Source: Streptomyces olivochromogenes (GTDB lineage Bacteria; Actinomycetota; Actinomycetes; Streptomycetales; Streptomycetaceae). From it: a stretch of DNA of 55,466 nt. The notes under the pieces were generated by a model. That model was not told where the DNA came from, ran no database searches, and was given only the letters and a program-made list of their open reading frames with translations. The DNA is taken from assembly GCF_021538895.1 (NCBI RefSeq), contig NZ_JADDRL010000066.1, positions 1-55,466 of the forward strand. Reading direction: 5' to 3'. Shown one piece after another: positions 16,171-25,143 of this stretch; position 1 is the first letter of the stretch; each line of letters opens with the position of its first letter. The position numbers were made by a program, and so were the translations under genes.

Positions 16171-16797
16171 ATGTCCGACTTCCCCGCCGCCACGCCGCGC
16201 GCCCGTGTCCGGGTACCGCTGCGCTTCCAGGACGGCTACGCCGTCGACGCCGAACTCGTGACCTTCCACGGCCTGACGGACGGCCAGGAGCACCTGGCCG
16301 TCGTCCTCGGCGACCCCGGCCCGGTCCCGCTGGTCCGCCTGCACTCCGAGTGCCTGACCGGAGACGTCTTCGGCTCCGCCCGCTGCGACTGCGGCCCGCA
16401 GCTGCGCGAGGCCGTCGAGCGCATCGCCGACCGCGGCGGCGTGCTGCTGTACCTGCGCCAGGAGGGACGCGGCATCGGCCTCTACAACAAGCTCGACGCG
16501 TACGCCCTCCAGGACCAGGGCCTCGACACGTACGAGGCGAACGCCGCCCTCGGCCTGCCGGAGGACGCCCGCGACTACACGGCCGCCGCCCAGATGCTGG
16601 GCGCCCTGGGCATCGGCGGGCTCGACCTGCTCTCCAACAACCCCGACAAGGCCGAGCAACTGCGCGACCTGGGCATCGAGGTCCGCGACCGCGTCCCGAC
16701 GGGCGTGTTCACCACCGCCCACAACGTCCGCTACCTGCGCGCGAAGGTGCTGCAGACCCAGCACACGCTGCCGCTGGCGGAGCTCAGCGCGGGCTGA
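16171..16797 (+). CDS. ribA: GTP cyclohydrolase II (RibA type, single domain)
   Basis: 208 residues. It opens the imidazole ring of GTP, giving the pyrimidine precursor of riboflavin. The zinc cysteines are C61, C72 and C74 (HSECLTGDVFGSARCDCG). The catalytic and GTP-binding motifs YLRQEGRGIGLYNK and LLSNNPDK are intact. It lacks the fused DHBP synthase (RibB) domain of the housekeeping bifunctional enzyme, so it is likely an additional copy dedicated to the adjacent RibD-like enzyme. Some streptomycete paralogues make a formylated intermediate instead; the usual diagnostic residue was not assessed. The promoter region carries two MarR-type sites. No SD better than GGAGAACCCGC is visible. Confidence 0.93.
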   Translation: MSDFPAATPRARVRVPLRFQDGYAVDAELVTFHGLTDGQEHLAVVLGDPGPVPLVRLHSECLTGDVFGSARCDCGPQLREAVERIADRGGVLLYLRQEGRGIGLYNKLDAYALQDQGLDTYEANAALGLPEDARDYTAAAQMLGALGIGGLDLLSNNPDKAEQLRDLGIEVRDRVPTGVFTTAHNVRYLRAKVLQTQHTLPLAELSAG

Positions 16798-16941
16798 CGC
16801 CGAAGGCGTTGGCCCGAATCGACGACGCGGCGCGCGCCGGCGAACTCCTGACGTCTCGAAATGAGACGGCGCCCGAGCCGACCGAAGCCGGCCCGAGCGC
16901 CGCGTGGCAGGTCAGAGGGGGTGAACCCTCCCCCGCAGCCG

Positions 16942-17014
16942 TAGGCCCTGTGGGACTCGAACCCACAACCAATGGATTAAAAGTCCACTGCTCTGCCAAT
17001 TGAGCTAAGGGCCC
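16942..17014 (-). tRNA. tRNA-Lys(UUU)
   Basis: A 73-nt cloverleaf with anticodon loop CTTTTAA, T-loop TTCGAGT and a GGGCCCT acceptor strand. The first pair is a G-T wobble. CCA is not encoded. Confidence 0.95.
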
Positions 17015-17150
17015 AGGCGATGTTGCCTCCCCGAGCATAGCCGGACGCGGCCGCGTCTCCGATCGGGTATCGGGGACGCGGCCGCGTCGGGGGTGGCGAA
17101 GTGGCCGGAACGGCGCAGGAACCGTCAGGGATCGGCCGGTTCGGGGCTGA

Positions 17151-19301
17151 CTAGAAGAGGCCCCTGTAGCTCTGCCAGCCCGTCCCGATCTTCACCCGTG
17201 CCGAGAACGAGCCCCTGCCGGTGCCGGTCTGGCGGTACAGGTTGCCCGCGGTGTCCCGCGCGACCAGGTCGTTCTTGCCGTCACCGGTGATGTCCCCGAC
17301 GCCGACGACCGCGTTGTACGACGCGCCCCAGCCGGAGAAGACCTTCACGCGCCCCGTCAGCCGGCCCGCCCCGGTGCCGTCGTAGCGCCACAGCGTGCCC
17401 GACCTGTCCAGCGCCAGGACGTCGCCGAAGCCGTCGCCGTTCAGGTCGCCGGCGCCGACGATCCTCTTGTACGCCGACCACGCCCGGATCTTGACGCCCG
17501 CCTTCAGCTTCCCGGCGCCGTCGTTGGCGAACAGATAGACGTCACCGGTCGAAGCCTTGCGCGCCAGCAGGTCGGTACGGCCGTCACCGGTCAGGTCGCC
17601 GGGGGCGGTGAGCACGTTGTACGCGTTCCAGCCGGTGCCGAGGGAGGTGTGGCTGTTCGAGGGGGTGTACTCCCAGCCGCACCGGCCCGCGTAGCGCCGC
17701 AACTCGCCGTTCGGCATGCGGACCAGCATTTCGGCGCACCGGTCCTTGCCCATGTCGCCGAAGGGGACGGCCACCGTACCGGCGGGCCAGCCGGAGCCGG
17801 AGTACTTGGGGCCGAAGGTGCCGTCGCCCTTGGTGTAGTGCAGGGTCAGAGCGCCCGAGGAGTTGAGCGTGACCAACTCGCCGTTGCTGGAGTACCCCTG
17901 GTCGTGGAACCCCTGACGGCCGCCGTTGTAGGCCAGTGTGCCACCCGTGGTGTACGTGCCCCCACCGTCGTCGGCCGTGGCTCGCAGGCTCCAGGTCTTG
18001 GGGCCGTTGAAGGGGAAGGCGCCGGAGTCCGTCTTCAGGTCCCAGTTCACCTCGACGTGCGCGCCGCTGCCGGTGAGGGTGCGCTCGGTGTGCCCCAGCG
18101 CGTCCTTCACGGTGAAGGTCCAGTGCGCCGGCTTGTTCAACTGCCAGATGCTGTCCCAGTAGTTGACCCCGTTGTTGCCCCTCACGTCCACCGAGTCGCC
18201 AGCCACGTCCGACTCGATCTTCGCCAGGGACTGCGTGGGCACCCCGCTCTGCACGATCCGGATCGACTTGTCCTCGCCGACGTACGCGATGTCGCCGCCG
18301 AGCTTGTCCACCGTCCAGGTCAGCCGCCGCTGGTCGGCGGTCCTCCCGGCCGGCAGGTCGGCGATCGCGCGCGGGGCGGCGGCCGTACCGGAGTGGTAGT
18401 CGGTCAGCATCAGCTTGCCGGCCGTCCGGTCGTGCCGGACGAGGTAGCCGTCACCGACGAGGGCGGGGCCGGAGGGCACCGTGATGTTCTTCTTCGCCGT
18501 ACGGTCGTACACGCCCGCGGCGCCCGTCGGGCCGCAGTTCCAGTAGATCCAGCGGCGGATGACCTGAAGCTCCTTGACCGTGCAGGGAGCGCCGGTGGAG
18601 ACGGTCGCGACCGTCTTCTTCGACTCCAGGTCGTACGAGGTCACGACCCCGTTGCCCGAGCCCGGGGTCCACAGCGCCGAACCCCACACGGAGGCGGCCG
18701 TGATGCGCCGGGTCAGCCGCACGTCCTCGGTGCGGTAGGAGTGGACCGCGTCGACGTACTGCTTGCCGGTCGAGGACGCCTGGTAGACGTAGTAGCGGCC
18801 GGTGGCGTCGACGAAGCGGCCGCCGGTGACCGTCGGCTCGTCCGTGCCGCTCAGCGAGTTCTGGGTCAGGTGGACCTGTGCCACCTGCTTGCCGCTGCCG
18901 TCGTCCATGAAGTAGCCGGTGTACGTGTTGCCGAAGGAGCGCAGCGGCACGCAGCCCTGCGAGCCGGCGTCGCACGGCACCCGCTGGACGTGGCTGCCGC
19001 CCGCGTACACGTCGGCGTAACCGCGCGACGTCTTGGCCAGCACCGTGGAGCCGTCGGCGGAGATCTGCCGGCCGATCACCCACTGGTAGCCGCTCGGGGT
19101 GTTCTCCACGCTGGTCAGAAAGCCGCCCGCGTAGTCGATGCCCCACACGCCGTCCGTCGTGATCGGCGTCGGGGTGGTGTCCGCGGCCGCCGGGCCCGCG
19201 GTGGTCAGCGAGCCGGCGCCCAGTGCGGCCAGGCTCGCGAGAGTCAGGGCGATCCGGCCACGCCGGACCACAAAAGAGCGTGCGCGTACACGCCGAGTCA
19301 A
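17151..19301 (-). CDS. Secreted FG-GAP/VCBS-repeat (integrin alpha-like propeller) protein
   Basis: 716 residues from a TTG at 19301, chosen because GGGGAGG lies 7-8 nt upstream. The 30-residue upstream extension is Arg-rich and lacks a signal. A Sec-type signal peptide follows (RRGRIALTLASLAALGAGSL, cleavage after PAAA). The middle looks like a beta-propeller with an Ig/FlgD-like insert (TFTVKDALGHTERTLTGSG). The C-terminal ~200 residues hold at least three FG-GAP/EF-like blades: GDLTGDGRTDLLA, GDLNGDGFGDVLA and GDITGDGKNDLVA, whose Asp/Gly loops bind calcium. Function is probably extracellular adhesion or binding; no enzyme motif is seen. It overlaps no neighbour and has its own ribosome site. 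Confidence 0.85.
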   Translation of the reverse strand: MTRRVRARSFVVRRGRIALTLASLAALGAGSLTTAGPAAADTTPTPITTDGVWGIDYAGGFLTSVENTPSGYQWVIGRQISADGSTVLAKTSRGYADVYAGGSHVQRVPCDAGSQGCVPLRSFGNTYTGYFMDDGSGKQVAQVHLTQNSLSGTDEPTVTGGRFVDATGRYYVYQASSTGKQYVDAVHSYRTEDVRLTRRITAASVWGSALWTPGSGNGVVTSYDLESKKTVATVSTGAPCTVKELQVIRRWIYWNCGPTGAAGVYDRTAKKNITVPSGPALVGDGYLVRHDRTAGKLMLTDYHSGTAAAPRAIADLPAGRTADQRRLTWTVDKLGGDIAYVGEDKSIRIVQSGVPTQSLAKIESDVAGDSVDVRGNNGVNYWDSIWQLNKPAHWTFTVKDALGHTERTLTGSGAHVEVNWDLKTDSGAFPFNGPKTWSLRATADDGGGTYTTGGTLAYNGGRQGFHDQGYSSNGELVTLNSSGALTLHYTKGDGTFGPKYSGSGWPAGTVAVPFGDMGKDRCAEMLVRMPNGELRRYAGRCGWEYTPSNSHTSLGTGWNAYNVLTAPGDLTGDGRTDLLARKASTGDVYLFANDGAGKLKAGVKIRAWSAYKRIVGAGDLNGDGFGDVLALDRSGTLWRYDGTGAGRLTGRVKVFSGWGASYNAVVGVGDITGDGKNDLVARDTAGNLYRQTGTGRGSFSARVKIGTGWQSYRGLF

Positions 19302-19439
19302 AGGGTCCCTCCCCAGGGAAGCAAGAACGGCATGACGGCGGCGATTCCCCCTCGCCCGCTCTGTCCATGCCAAGCAGGCGGATCGTAGCAACCACTACAG
19401 CGTCATCGGTAGGCAAAAACTGCGCGACGGAAACAACGC

Positions 19440-19473
19440 AAGGGCCCGCACGAACGAAGTCGTACGGGCCCTT
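19440..19473 (-). terminator. Terminator of the DEAD-box helicase gene
   Basis: AAGGGCCCG and CGGGCCCTT arms, extended by ACGA/TCGT, lie ~20 nt past the helicase stop codon. Inverted-repeat hairpin terminator typical of the genus. Confidence 0.75.
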
Positions 19474-19493
19474 GTCTGTCAGGTCACTCGGCG

Positions 19494-21569
19494 TCAGCCG
19501 TTGCGCTTCCAGCGCGGCTTGTCCTCGCGGCGGCCGAAGGAGCCGGTGCTGCCGCCCCGGTGGTCGTCACGACGGCCGAAGGGGCGGTCGTGGCCGGCGG
19601 AGCGGAAGCCCGGGCGGTCGTCGCGACGGTCCCGGTTGAACGGGCGGTCGCTGCCACGGTGGCCGCCACGCTCGTCCCGGCGGAAGCCGCCGCGGTCGTC
19701 ACGGCGCTCGAAGGAACGGCCGCCACGGTCGTCACGGCGCTCGAAACCACGCTCGCGGTTGTCGCGGCCGTCACGGTTGTCGCGGTCACGGTTGAAGCCA
19801 CCGCGGTCGTCACGACGCTCGAAGGAACGACCACCACGGTCGTCACGACGCTCGAACCCACGGTCGCGGCCGAACCCGCCACGCTCACGGTTGTCGCGGT
19901 TGTCACGGTTGTCGCGGTCACGGTTGAAGCCACCGCGGTCGTCACGACGCTCGAAGGAACGGCCACCACGGTCGTCACGACGCTCGCGGCGCTCGTACGA
20001 CGACGTGGACGCCGGACGCTCCTCGCGGGCGCCACGGTCGAAGTCCCGCGCGGCCGGCTGCTCCGGGACGGAGACCTCGACCGCCGCCTGGACCTCGGCC
20101 TCGGCCTGCTCCTGCGCCTGGGCCACCGCCGCCTCCGGGTCCTCGCCCCGCTCGCGGGCGACCCGGGCGACCAGCCGGTCGGCCTCCTCGCGCAGCTCGG
20201 ACGCGCGCCGCTGCGCACGCTCCAGCTGCTTGGTGAGCTGCGCGACCTCGCGCTCGGCCTGCTGCGCGGCGTTGCCCGCGGACTCGGCCTGGACCTCGGT
20301 CATGGACCGGGCGCCGGTGATCTCGGCGACCTCCGGCTCGAAGGCGGCACCGCCCTGGATGATGTGGCGCGCGGCGTCGACGCCCGCGTCCTCCATCAGA
20401 CGGAAGATCTGACGGCGCTGGTGCGGCAGGGACAGCGAGACGACCGTGCCGGTGCGGCCGGCACGCGCGGTGCGGCCCGCGCGGTGCAGGTAGTCCTTGT
20501 GGTCGCCGGCCGGGTCCACGTTCAGGACCAGGTCGATTCCGTCGACGTGGATACCGCGGGCGGCGACGTCGGTGGCGACGAGGACGTTGACGTAACCGTC
20601 CTTGAAGTCCGCCAGCGTGCGGGTGCGCGCGCCCTGGGTCATGCCGCCGTGCAGCGCGTCCGCCTTCACGCCCGCGTCGCGCAGCTGCTCGGCGACGCGG
20701 TCGGCGCCCAGCTGGGTGCGGACGAAGATGATGGTGCGGCCCTTGCGGGAGGCGATGGCCGCGGTGACCGGCGCCTTGTCCTTGGGCTTCACGATGAGGA
20801 TGTGGTGCGACATGGTCGTCACCGCGCCCTGCGCCGCGTCCACCTCGTGCGAGACGGGGGCGTTGAGGTAGCGGTCGACGAGGGTCTGGATCTCGTTCTC
20901 CATCGTCGCGGAGAACAGCATCCGCTGACCGCCCGCCGGGACCTGGTCGAGCAGCTCGGTGACCTCGGGCAGGAAGCCCAGGTCGGACATCTGGTCGGCC
21001 TCGTCGAGAACGGTGATCTGCACGTCCTCCAGGGAGCAGGCGCCGCGGTTGATGATGTCGCGCAGCCGGCCCGGGGTGGCGACGAGGATGTCGACGCCGC
21101 GCTCCAGGGCGTAGATCTGGTTGCCCATCGACGTACCGCCGCAGACGACCTTCATCTTCAGGCCGAGGACGTCGCCGTACGGCTGCAGGGCGTCCGCCAC
21201 CTGCATGGCCAGCTCACGCGTCGGCGTGAGGATGACGGCGCGGGGGCGCTTCTTCTCGGTGCGGCCGCCGGCCAGCGTGGCCAGGGTCGGCAGACCGAAG
21301 GAGAGGGTCTTGCCGGAGCCGGTGCGGCCACGGCCGAGGATGTCCTTGCCGACCAGGGCGTCCGGGATGGTCGCGGCCTGGATCGGGAAGGGGACCGTCA
21401 CGCCGTTCTGCGCGAGCTTGCGCACGACGCCCTCGGGGAGACCGAGGTCGGCGAAGGTGGCCTCGGGGGTCTCCTCGACGCCGCTCTCGACGGTCTCCTC
21501 GGCGACGAGGGCCTGCGGCGCCTCGACGGCCTCGGGCACGACGACGTGATCAGTACTGGAAATGGACAT
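19494..21569 (-). CDS. DEAD-box ATP-dependent RNA helicase with RDD/RGG-rich tail
   Basis: 691 residues from the ATG at 21569 (MSISSTDHV), with GGAAGG upstream. Motifs in order: Q motif (PFPIQAATI), I (GRTGSGKT), Ia (PTRELAMQ), Ib (TPGR), II as DEAD (VLDEADQM), III (SAT), IV, V (ATDVAARGI) and VI (HRAGRTARAG). A coiled-coil linker (~430-490) precedes ~150 residues of imperfect FERRDDRGG / NRDRDNRD repeats, a basic RNA-binding tail. It resembles the cold-shock CsdA/RhlE helicases that unwind structured RNA in ribosome assembly and mRNA decay; SCO4096 is the likely S. coelicolor counterpart. The DNA encoding the tail is itself repetitive. Confidence 0.93.
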   Translation of the reverse strand: MSISSTDHVVVPEAVEAPQALVAEETVESGVEETPEATFADLGLPEGVVRKLAQNGVTVPFPIQAATIPDALVGKDILGRGRTGSGKTLSFGLPTLATLAGGRTEKKRPRAVILTPTRELAMQVADALQPYGDVLGLKMKVVCGGTSMGNQIYALERGVDILVATPGRLRDIINRGACSLEDVQITVLDEADQMSDLGFLPEVTELLDQVPAGGQRMLFSATMENEIQTLVDRYLNAPVSHEVDAAQGAVTTMSHHILIVKPKDKAPVTAAIASRKGRTIIFVRTQLGADRVAEQLRDAGVKADALHGGMTQGARTRTLADFKDGYVNVLVATDVAARGIHVDGIDLVLNVDPAGDHKDYLHRAGRTARAGRTGTVVSLSLPHQRRQIFRLMEDAGVDAARHIIQGGAAFEPEVAEITGARSMTEVQAESAGNAAQQAEREVAQLTKQLERAQRRASELREEADRLVARVARERGEDPEAAVAQAQEQAEAEVQAAVEVSVPEQPAARDFDRGAREERPASTSSYERRERRDDRGGRSFERRDDRGGFNRDRDNRDNRDNRERGGFGRDRGFERRDDRGGRSFERRDDRGGFNRDRDNRDGRDNRERGFERRDDRGGRSFERRDDRGGFRRDERGGHRGSDRPFNRDRRDDRPGFRSAGHDRPFGRRDDHRGGSTGSFGRREDKPRWKRNG

Positions 21570-21778
21570 GCGAATGCGAAACCTTCCGGAGTCTCGTCGG
21601 CACGCGCCCGTCAACTCCGTGATTCGCATTACGACCGCCTCGATGCGGTCCGCCACGGCAAGGGAGAGTACGCGCCACACGGCGCGCTCTGCCTTGGCGC
21701 CGGGCAAATGGGATCAAACGATCTACCACCATACGCACCCACCGCCCCCCAAGGCAAACCGAGCCCTGGAGACGCTCG

Positions 21779-22324
21779 TCACGTCCCCGCACTGGCGCTA
21801 CGGCTCCACACCGGCGACCCGGCCACCGGCGCGGGCTCCCGCTCCACCAGCTGCGGCCCCGTCCCCTCGTGCGCGGACGACGACGGCTCGGCGGTCGGCG
21901 GGTCCGTGACCGGCGGCGGCTCGGAGGTTGCCGGGGGCTCGGTCACCGGGGGCGTCGGAGTGGGTGTCGGCTGCGCCTTGGTCGGTCCCGGGTCCGTCGG
22001 GACCGGCTTGTGCGACGGTCCCGGCCCGGCCGCGGACGCGGACCCGCTGCCCGCCGCCGACGGGCTGGCCGACGCCGACGCGGACTTCCCCGGCTTCTTC
22101 TTCCCGCCGTGCTCGTGCTTGCCGTCACCCGCCCGGCCGTCGTACCCCACACCGCCGCCCGACCACGCGGAACCGCCGTCCGGCGCCTCTCCGCCGCGCT
22201 GTCCCGCCGCGTGCGACGGCGTGGCCCGGCGGCCGTCGTCCTCGCCCACGTTCACACAGCCTGCGGCGGCGGTCGCGATCAGCACCGTGGCGGCCAGACG
22301 GACGGGTACGTACAAGGGGCGCAC
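21779..22324 (-). CDS. Putative Pro/Thr/Ser-rich lipoprotein
   Basis: 181 residues from a GTG at 22324, chosen because GGAGG lies 8 nt upstream and a signal peptide begins immediately (VRPLYVPVRLAATVLIATAAAGC). The lipobox AAAGC is acceptable but weak. The mature part is low-complexity, with Gly/Lys-rich (HEHGGKKKPGKS), Ser/Ala-rich and Pro/Thr/Glu-rich stretches like wall-spanning linkers. No domain is recognised. It probably sits on the outer face of the membrane. It is convergent with nothing and is followed by the helicase promoter region. Confidence 0.7.
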   Translation of the reverse strand: MRPLYVPVRLAATVLIATAAAGCVNVGEDDGRRATPSHAAGQRGGEAPDGGSAWSGGGVGYDGRAGDGKHEHGGKKKPGKSASASASPSAAGSGSASAAGPGPSHKPVPTDPGPTKAQPTPTPTPPVTEPPATSEPPPVTDPPTAEPSSSAHEGTGPQLVEREPAPVAGSPVWSRSASAGT

Positions 22325-22484
22325 GGCGGCCACCTCCGGGGGAGGATGAAGGAGTCGCCGTGCCCAACTCCCGCCGCCCGCAAGAGGACACGCGGCCCGT
22401 TCGAAGCGGACGCCACTCGCGGACGTCTCGCGTGGGCGCCGGTCGCACTCGTGTGCGTCTCCGCGCCGGTCCCGGCGGTCGCCG

Positions 22485-22835
22485 TCAGCCGTATCCGAGG
22501 GCGTGCAGCCGCTCGTCGTCGATGCCGAAGTGGTGGGCGATCTCGTGGACAACCGTGACCTCGGTCTCCGCGACGACGTCCGCCCGCGTCTCGCACATGC
22601 GCAGCGTCGGCCCCCGGTAGATGGTGATCCGGTCCGGCAGCACGCCCGCGTACCACTCGCCGCGGTCGGTCAGCGGGGTCCCCTCGTACAGCCCGAGCAG
22701 CTCGGGGTCGTCGGCGGGCGGTTCGTCCTCGACGAACACCGCGACGTTGTCCATCAGCCGCGTCAACTCCGGCGGGATCCGGTCGAGCGCCTCGGCGACC
22801 AGTTCCTCGAACTCCTCGCGCGTCATCTCCAGCAC
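22485..22835 (-). CDS. Small zincin-like metallopeptidase (PF06262/DUF1025 type)
   Basis: 116 residues from the GTG at 22835 (VLEMTREEFEELV); an ATG three codons later is an alternative. The protein has an acidic N-terminus, a LYEGTPLTDRG motif and the zincin signature HEIAHHFGID (H97-H101) near the C-terminus. Family members have a minimal gluzincin fold with an unclear physiological substrate. It is cytoplasmic, as no signal is seen. The gene is well conserved in actinomycetes, and nothing in the locus suggests a partner. Confidence 0.88.
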   Translation of the reverse strand: MLEMTREEFEELVAEALDRIPPELTRLMDNVAVFVEDEPPADDPELLGLYEGTPLTDRGEWYAGVLPDRITIYRGPTLRMCETRADVVAETEVTVVHEIAHHFGIDDERLHALGYG

Positions 22836-23007
22836 AGGGTCATTGTCCGGTACGAAACGACCGTACGAGCGGCGCCGAGCGGTGCGGGCGTCGGCGGCGG
22901 AGTCGTGCGAGGTCGGCGGCGGATCCGTGCGCGCGCCGGCCGGGCGGGCACGGGCACATCGCTCCCGCCCCCGCATACCCATGCCCCTACTTGGGCATAC
23001 GGGACCA

Positions 23008-24576
23008 ATGGTCCGCGTCCCCGTCCCCGTCGCAGCCCTGAACCGGTTTCGCCCGAGCCGCTCGCGCCGGGCGTCCCGCGCCCTGCCCACCCTCGAACTC
23101 GCCGCCCAGGCACGCCCCTGGGGCCGCGCCCTCGGCCTCACGGCCGTCGTCCTCATCGGCGCCTGGCTCGGCCTGCTGATCGTCGGGAACGTCCGGGCCC
23201 AGGTCGGCCCCATGAACACCACGATGACCCTGCGCCCGTCCCTGGACGGCGGCACGAAGATCAACGTCTCCCCGCTGGGCGCGCTCACGCTCGACAGCCA
23301 CGTGGCTCCCGTCCGCCTCGACGTCAACGTCGACCAGCTCGACCCGGTCCGCTCACAGGCGCTGGTCGACCACCCCGAGCGTCTCTCCGGCCTCCAGGAG
23401 GAAGTCGCGCGGGACGTCGAACACGGCACGCTCGACCTGGCCGTACGCTCCGGCGTCGCCGTCGTCTCGGGCGCGACGGCACTCGGCCTCGCGGTCTACC
23501 GCCGCCCGCGCCGCGCCCTGGCCGCCGGCGGCCTGGCGCTCGCCCTCCTCACGGCCTCCGGAGCGACGGCGTACGCCACCTGGAACCCGAAGTCCGTCCT
23601 GGAACCCCGCTTCTCCGGCCTGCTGTCCTCGGCGCCGTCCCTGGTCGGCAACGCGCGCAGCATCGTCACCGAATTCGACGTCTACCAGAAGGAGTTGGCG
23701 CGCCTGGTGACGAACGTGACGAAGCTGTACGACGTCACCTCCACCCTCCCGGCCTACCAGCCCGACCCCAGCACCATCCGGGTGCTGCACGTCTCGGACA
23801 TCCACCTCAACCCCGCCAGCTGGAAGATCATCGCGTCGCTGGTGAAGCAGTACGACGTGAACGTGATCGTCGACTCCGGCGACACGATGGATCACGGCAC
23901 GGCGGCCGAGAACGCCTTCCTGGACCCGATCGCGGAGCTGGGGGTGCCGTACGTCTGGGTCCGCGGCAACCACGACTCACCCGTCACCCAGCGGTACCTG
24001 GAACGGATGAAGAACGTGCGCGTCCTGGACGACGGACGGGCCGAGACGGTCGCGGGCCTGCGGTTCGCCGGCATCGGCGACCCGCAGTTCACCCCCGACC
24101 GCGCCGTGCGGCCCGGCGGCGACGCGGCGGAGCGGCTGGCCGGGGACCGCCTCGCCTCGGCGCTGCGCGACCAGCGGGCGGCCGGGAGGCCGGTGGACGT
24201 GGCGATCGCCCACGAGCCCGCGGCGGCGCGCGAGACGGACGGGGAGGTGCCGCTGGTCCTGGCGGGCCATCTGCACCACGAGGAGACGGAGGTCATGCGG
24301 TACGGCACTCGGCTGCGGCTGGAGGGGTCCACGGGCGGCAGTGGACTGCGGGCCGTGGAGCACAAGTACCCGGCGCCGATCGAGGCGTCGATCCTCTACT
24401 TCGACCGGGACACGCGGCGGCTGCAGGCCTGGGACGCGATCAAGCTGGGCGGGCTGGGGCTGACGACGGCCGAGGTCAGCCGCCACCTCCCGGAGGAGAA
24501 CCAACCCGGGGCCACACCCGGCCCCACGGCCCCGTCCGTGACACCCTCCGGGAGGTCGACGACCTCGGGCCCGTAA
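23008..24576 (+). CDS. Membrane-anchored metallophosphoesterase
   Basis: 522 residues from the ATG at 23008. A CATACG -10-like box 7 nt upstream hints at leaderless transcription; an in-frame ATG at 22981 is possible. Hydrophobic segments at ~43-67 and ~150-190 flank a loop of ~80 residues. The calcineurin-like domain (~245-470) has all metal motifs: VSDIHLN (DxH), VDSGDTMD (GD), VRGNHDS (GNHD), IAHEP, and AGHLHHEE (GHxH). The C-terminus is Pro/Thr-rich. The active site probably faces the outside, hydrolysing phosphomono- or diesters. The substrate is unknown. Confidence 0.88.
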   Translation: MVRVPVPVAALNRFRPSRSRRASRALPTLELAAQARPWGRALGLTAVVLIGAWLGLLIVGNVRAQVGPMNTTMTLRPSLDGGTKINVSPLGALTLDSHVAPVRLDVNVDQLDPVRSQALVDHPERLSGLQEEVARDVEHGTLDLAVRSGVAVVSGATALGLAVYRRPRRALAAGGLALALLTASGATAYATWNPKSVLEPRFSGLLSSAPSLVGNARSIVTEFDVYQKELARLVTNVTKLYDVTSTLPAYQPDPSTIRVLHVSDIHLNPASWKIIASLVKQYDVNVIVDSGDTMDHGTAAENAFLDPIAELGVPYVWVRGNHDSPVTQRYLERMKNVRVLDDGRAETVAGLRFAGIGDPQFTPDRAVRPGGDAAERLAGDRLASALRDQRAAGRPVDVAIAHEPAAARETDGEVPLVLAGHLHHEETEVMRYGTRLRLEGSTGGSGLRAVEHKYPAPIEASILYFDRDTRRLQAWDAIKLGGLGLTTAEVSRHLPEENQPGATPGPTAPSVTPSGRSTTSGP

Positions 24577-24656
24577 ACCGTTTTGGCGATACTCCCCGCC
24601 ATCCCATATGCTTCTCACGTCCCCGACGCGCTGAGAAGCGCCCAGGCGGGCCGATA

Positions 24657-24729
24657 GCCCTCATCGTCTAGCGGCCTAGGACGCCGCCCTTTCAAGGCGG
24701 TAGCACGGGTTCGAATCCCGTTGGGGGCA
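24657..24729 (+). tRNA. tRNA-Glu(UUC)
   Basis: A 73-nt cloverleaf with anticodon loop CTTTCAA between CCGCC and GGCGG, and T-loop TTCGAAT. First gene of a Glu-Asp-Phe cluster. Confidence 0.95.
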
Positions 24730-24767
24730 CGCAAGACCGTGTGCGACACTGTTGCACGCAAACGCTT

Positions 24768-24842
24768 GGTCCTGTGGAGCAGTTTGGAGTGCTCGCCACC
24801 CTGTCAAGGTGGAGGCCGCGGGTTCAAATCCCGTCAGGACCG
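24768..24842 (+). tRNA. tRNA-Asp(GUC), copy 1
   Basis: A 75-nt cloverleaf with anticodon loop CTGTCAA between CCACC and GGTGG, acceptor GGTCCTG/CAGGACC. Identical to the copy at 32013. Confidence 0.95.
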
Positions 24843-24866
24843 CTGAGGTTTCCTCGGAAGCCTCGT

Positions 24867-24940
24867 GGCTGGGTAGCTCAGTTGGTACGAGCGATCGCCT
24901 GAAAAGCGATAGGTCGCCGGTTCGACCCCGGCCCCAGCCA
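24867..24940 (+). tRNA. tRNA-Phe(GAA)
   Basis: A 74-nt cloverleaf with anticodon loop CTGAAAA between ATCGC and GCGAT, acceptor GGCTGGG. CCA is genomically encoded at 24941-24943. Confidence 0.94.
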
Positions 24941-24958
24941 CCACCGCCCTACCAGGGC

Positions 24959-24995
24959 GAACACCCCCGCCGGGTCTCCGGTCGGGGGTGTTTTC
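24959..24995 (+). terminator. Intrinsic terminator of the tRNA cluster
   Basis: ACACCCCCGCCGG and the complementary CGGTCGGGGGTGT arms, followed by TTTTCG. Confidence 0.9.
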
Positions 24996-25143
24996 GTATG
25001 CGGCCCCGCAATGCCATTTGCGGTGACGGGTGTGACCGCCGTGGAGAAGTCAAGATTCGGCGCGCCTACTCGAACGCCTCATCTGCAATTGGGAGAGTCG
25101 TCTCCTTGCCACTTCTTCCTTGACGGACCTCTGGAGCACCTGA

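Noticed and set aside
19560..20000. Repeats every ~60-90 bp resembling a CRISPR array
   Set aside because: They encode the in-frame FERRDDRGG tail of the helicase, with no unique spacers and no cas genes.
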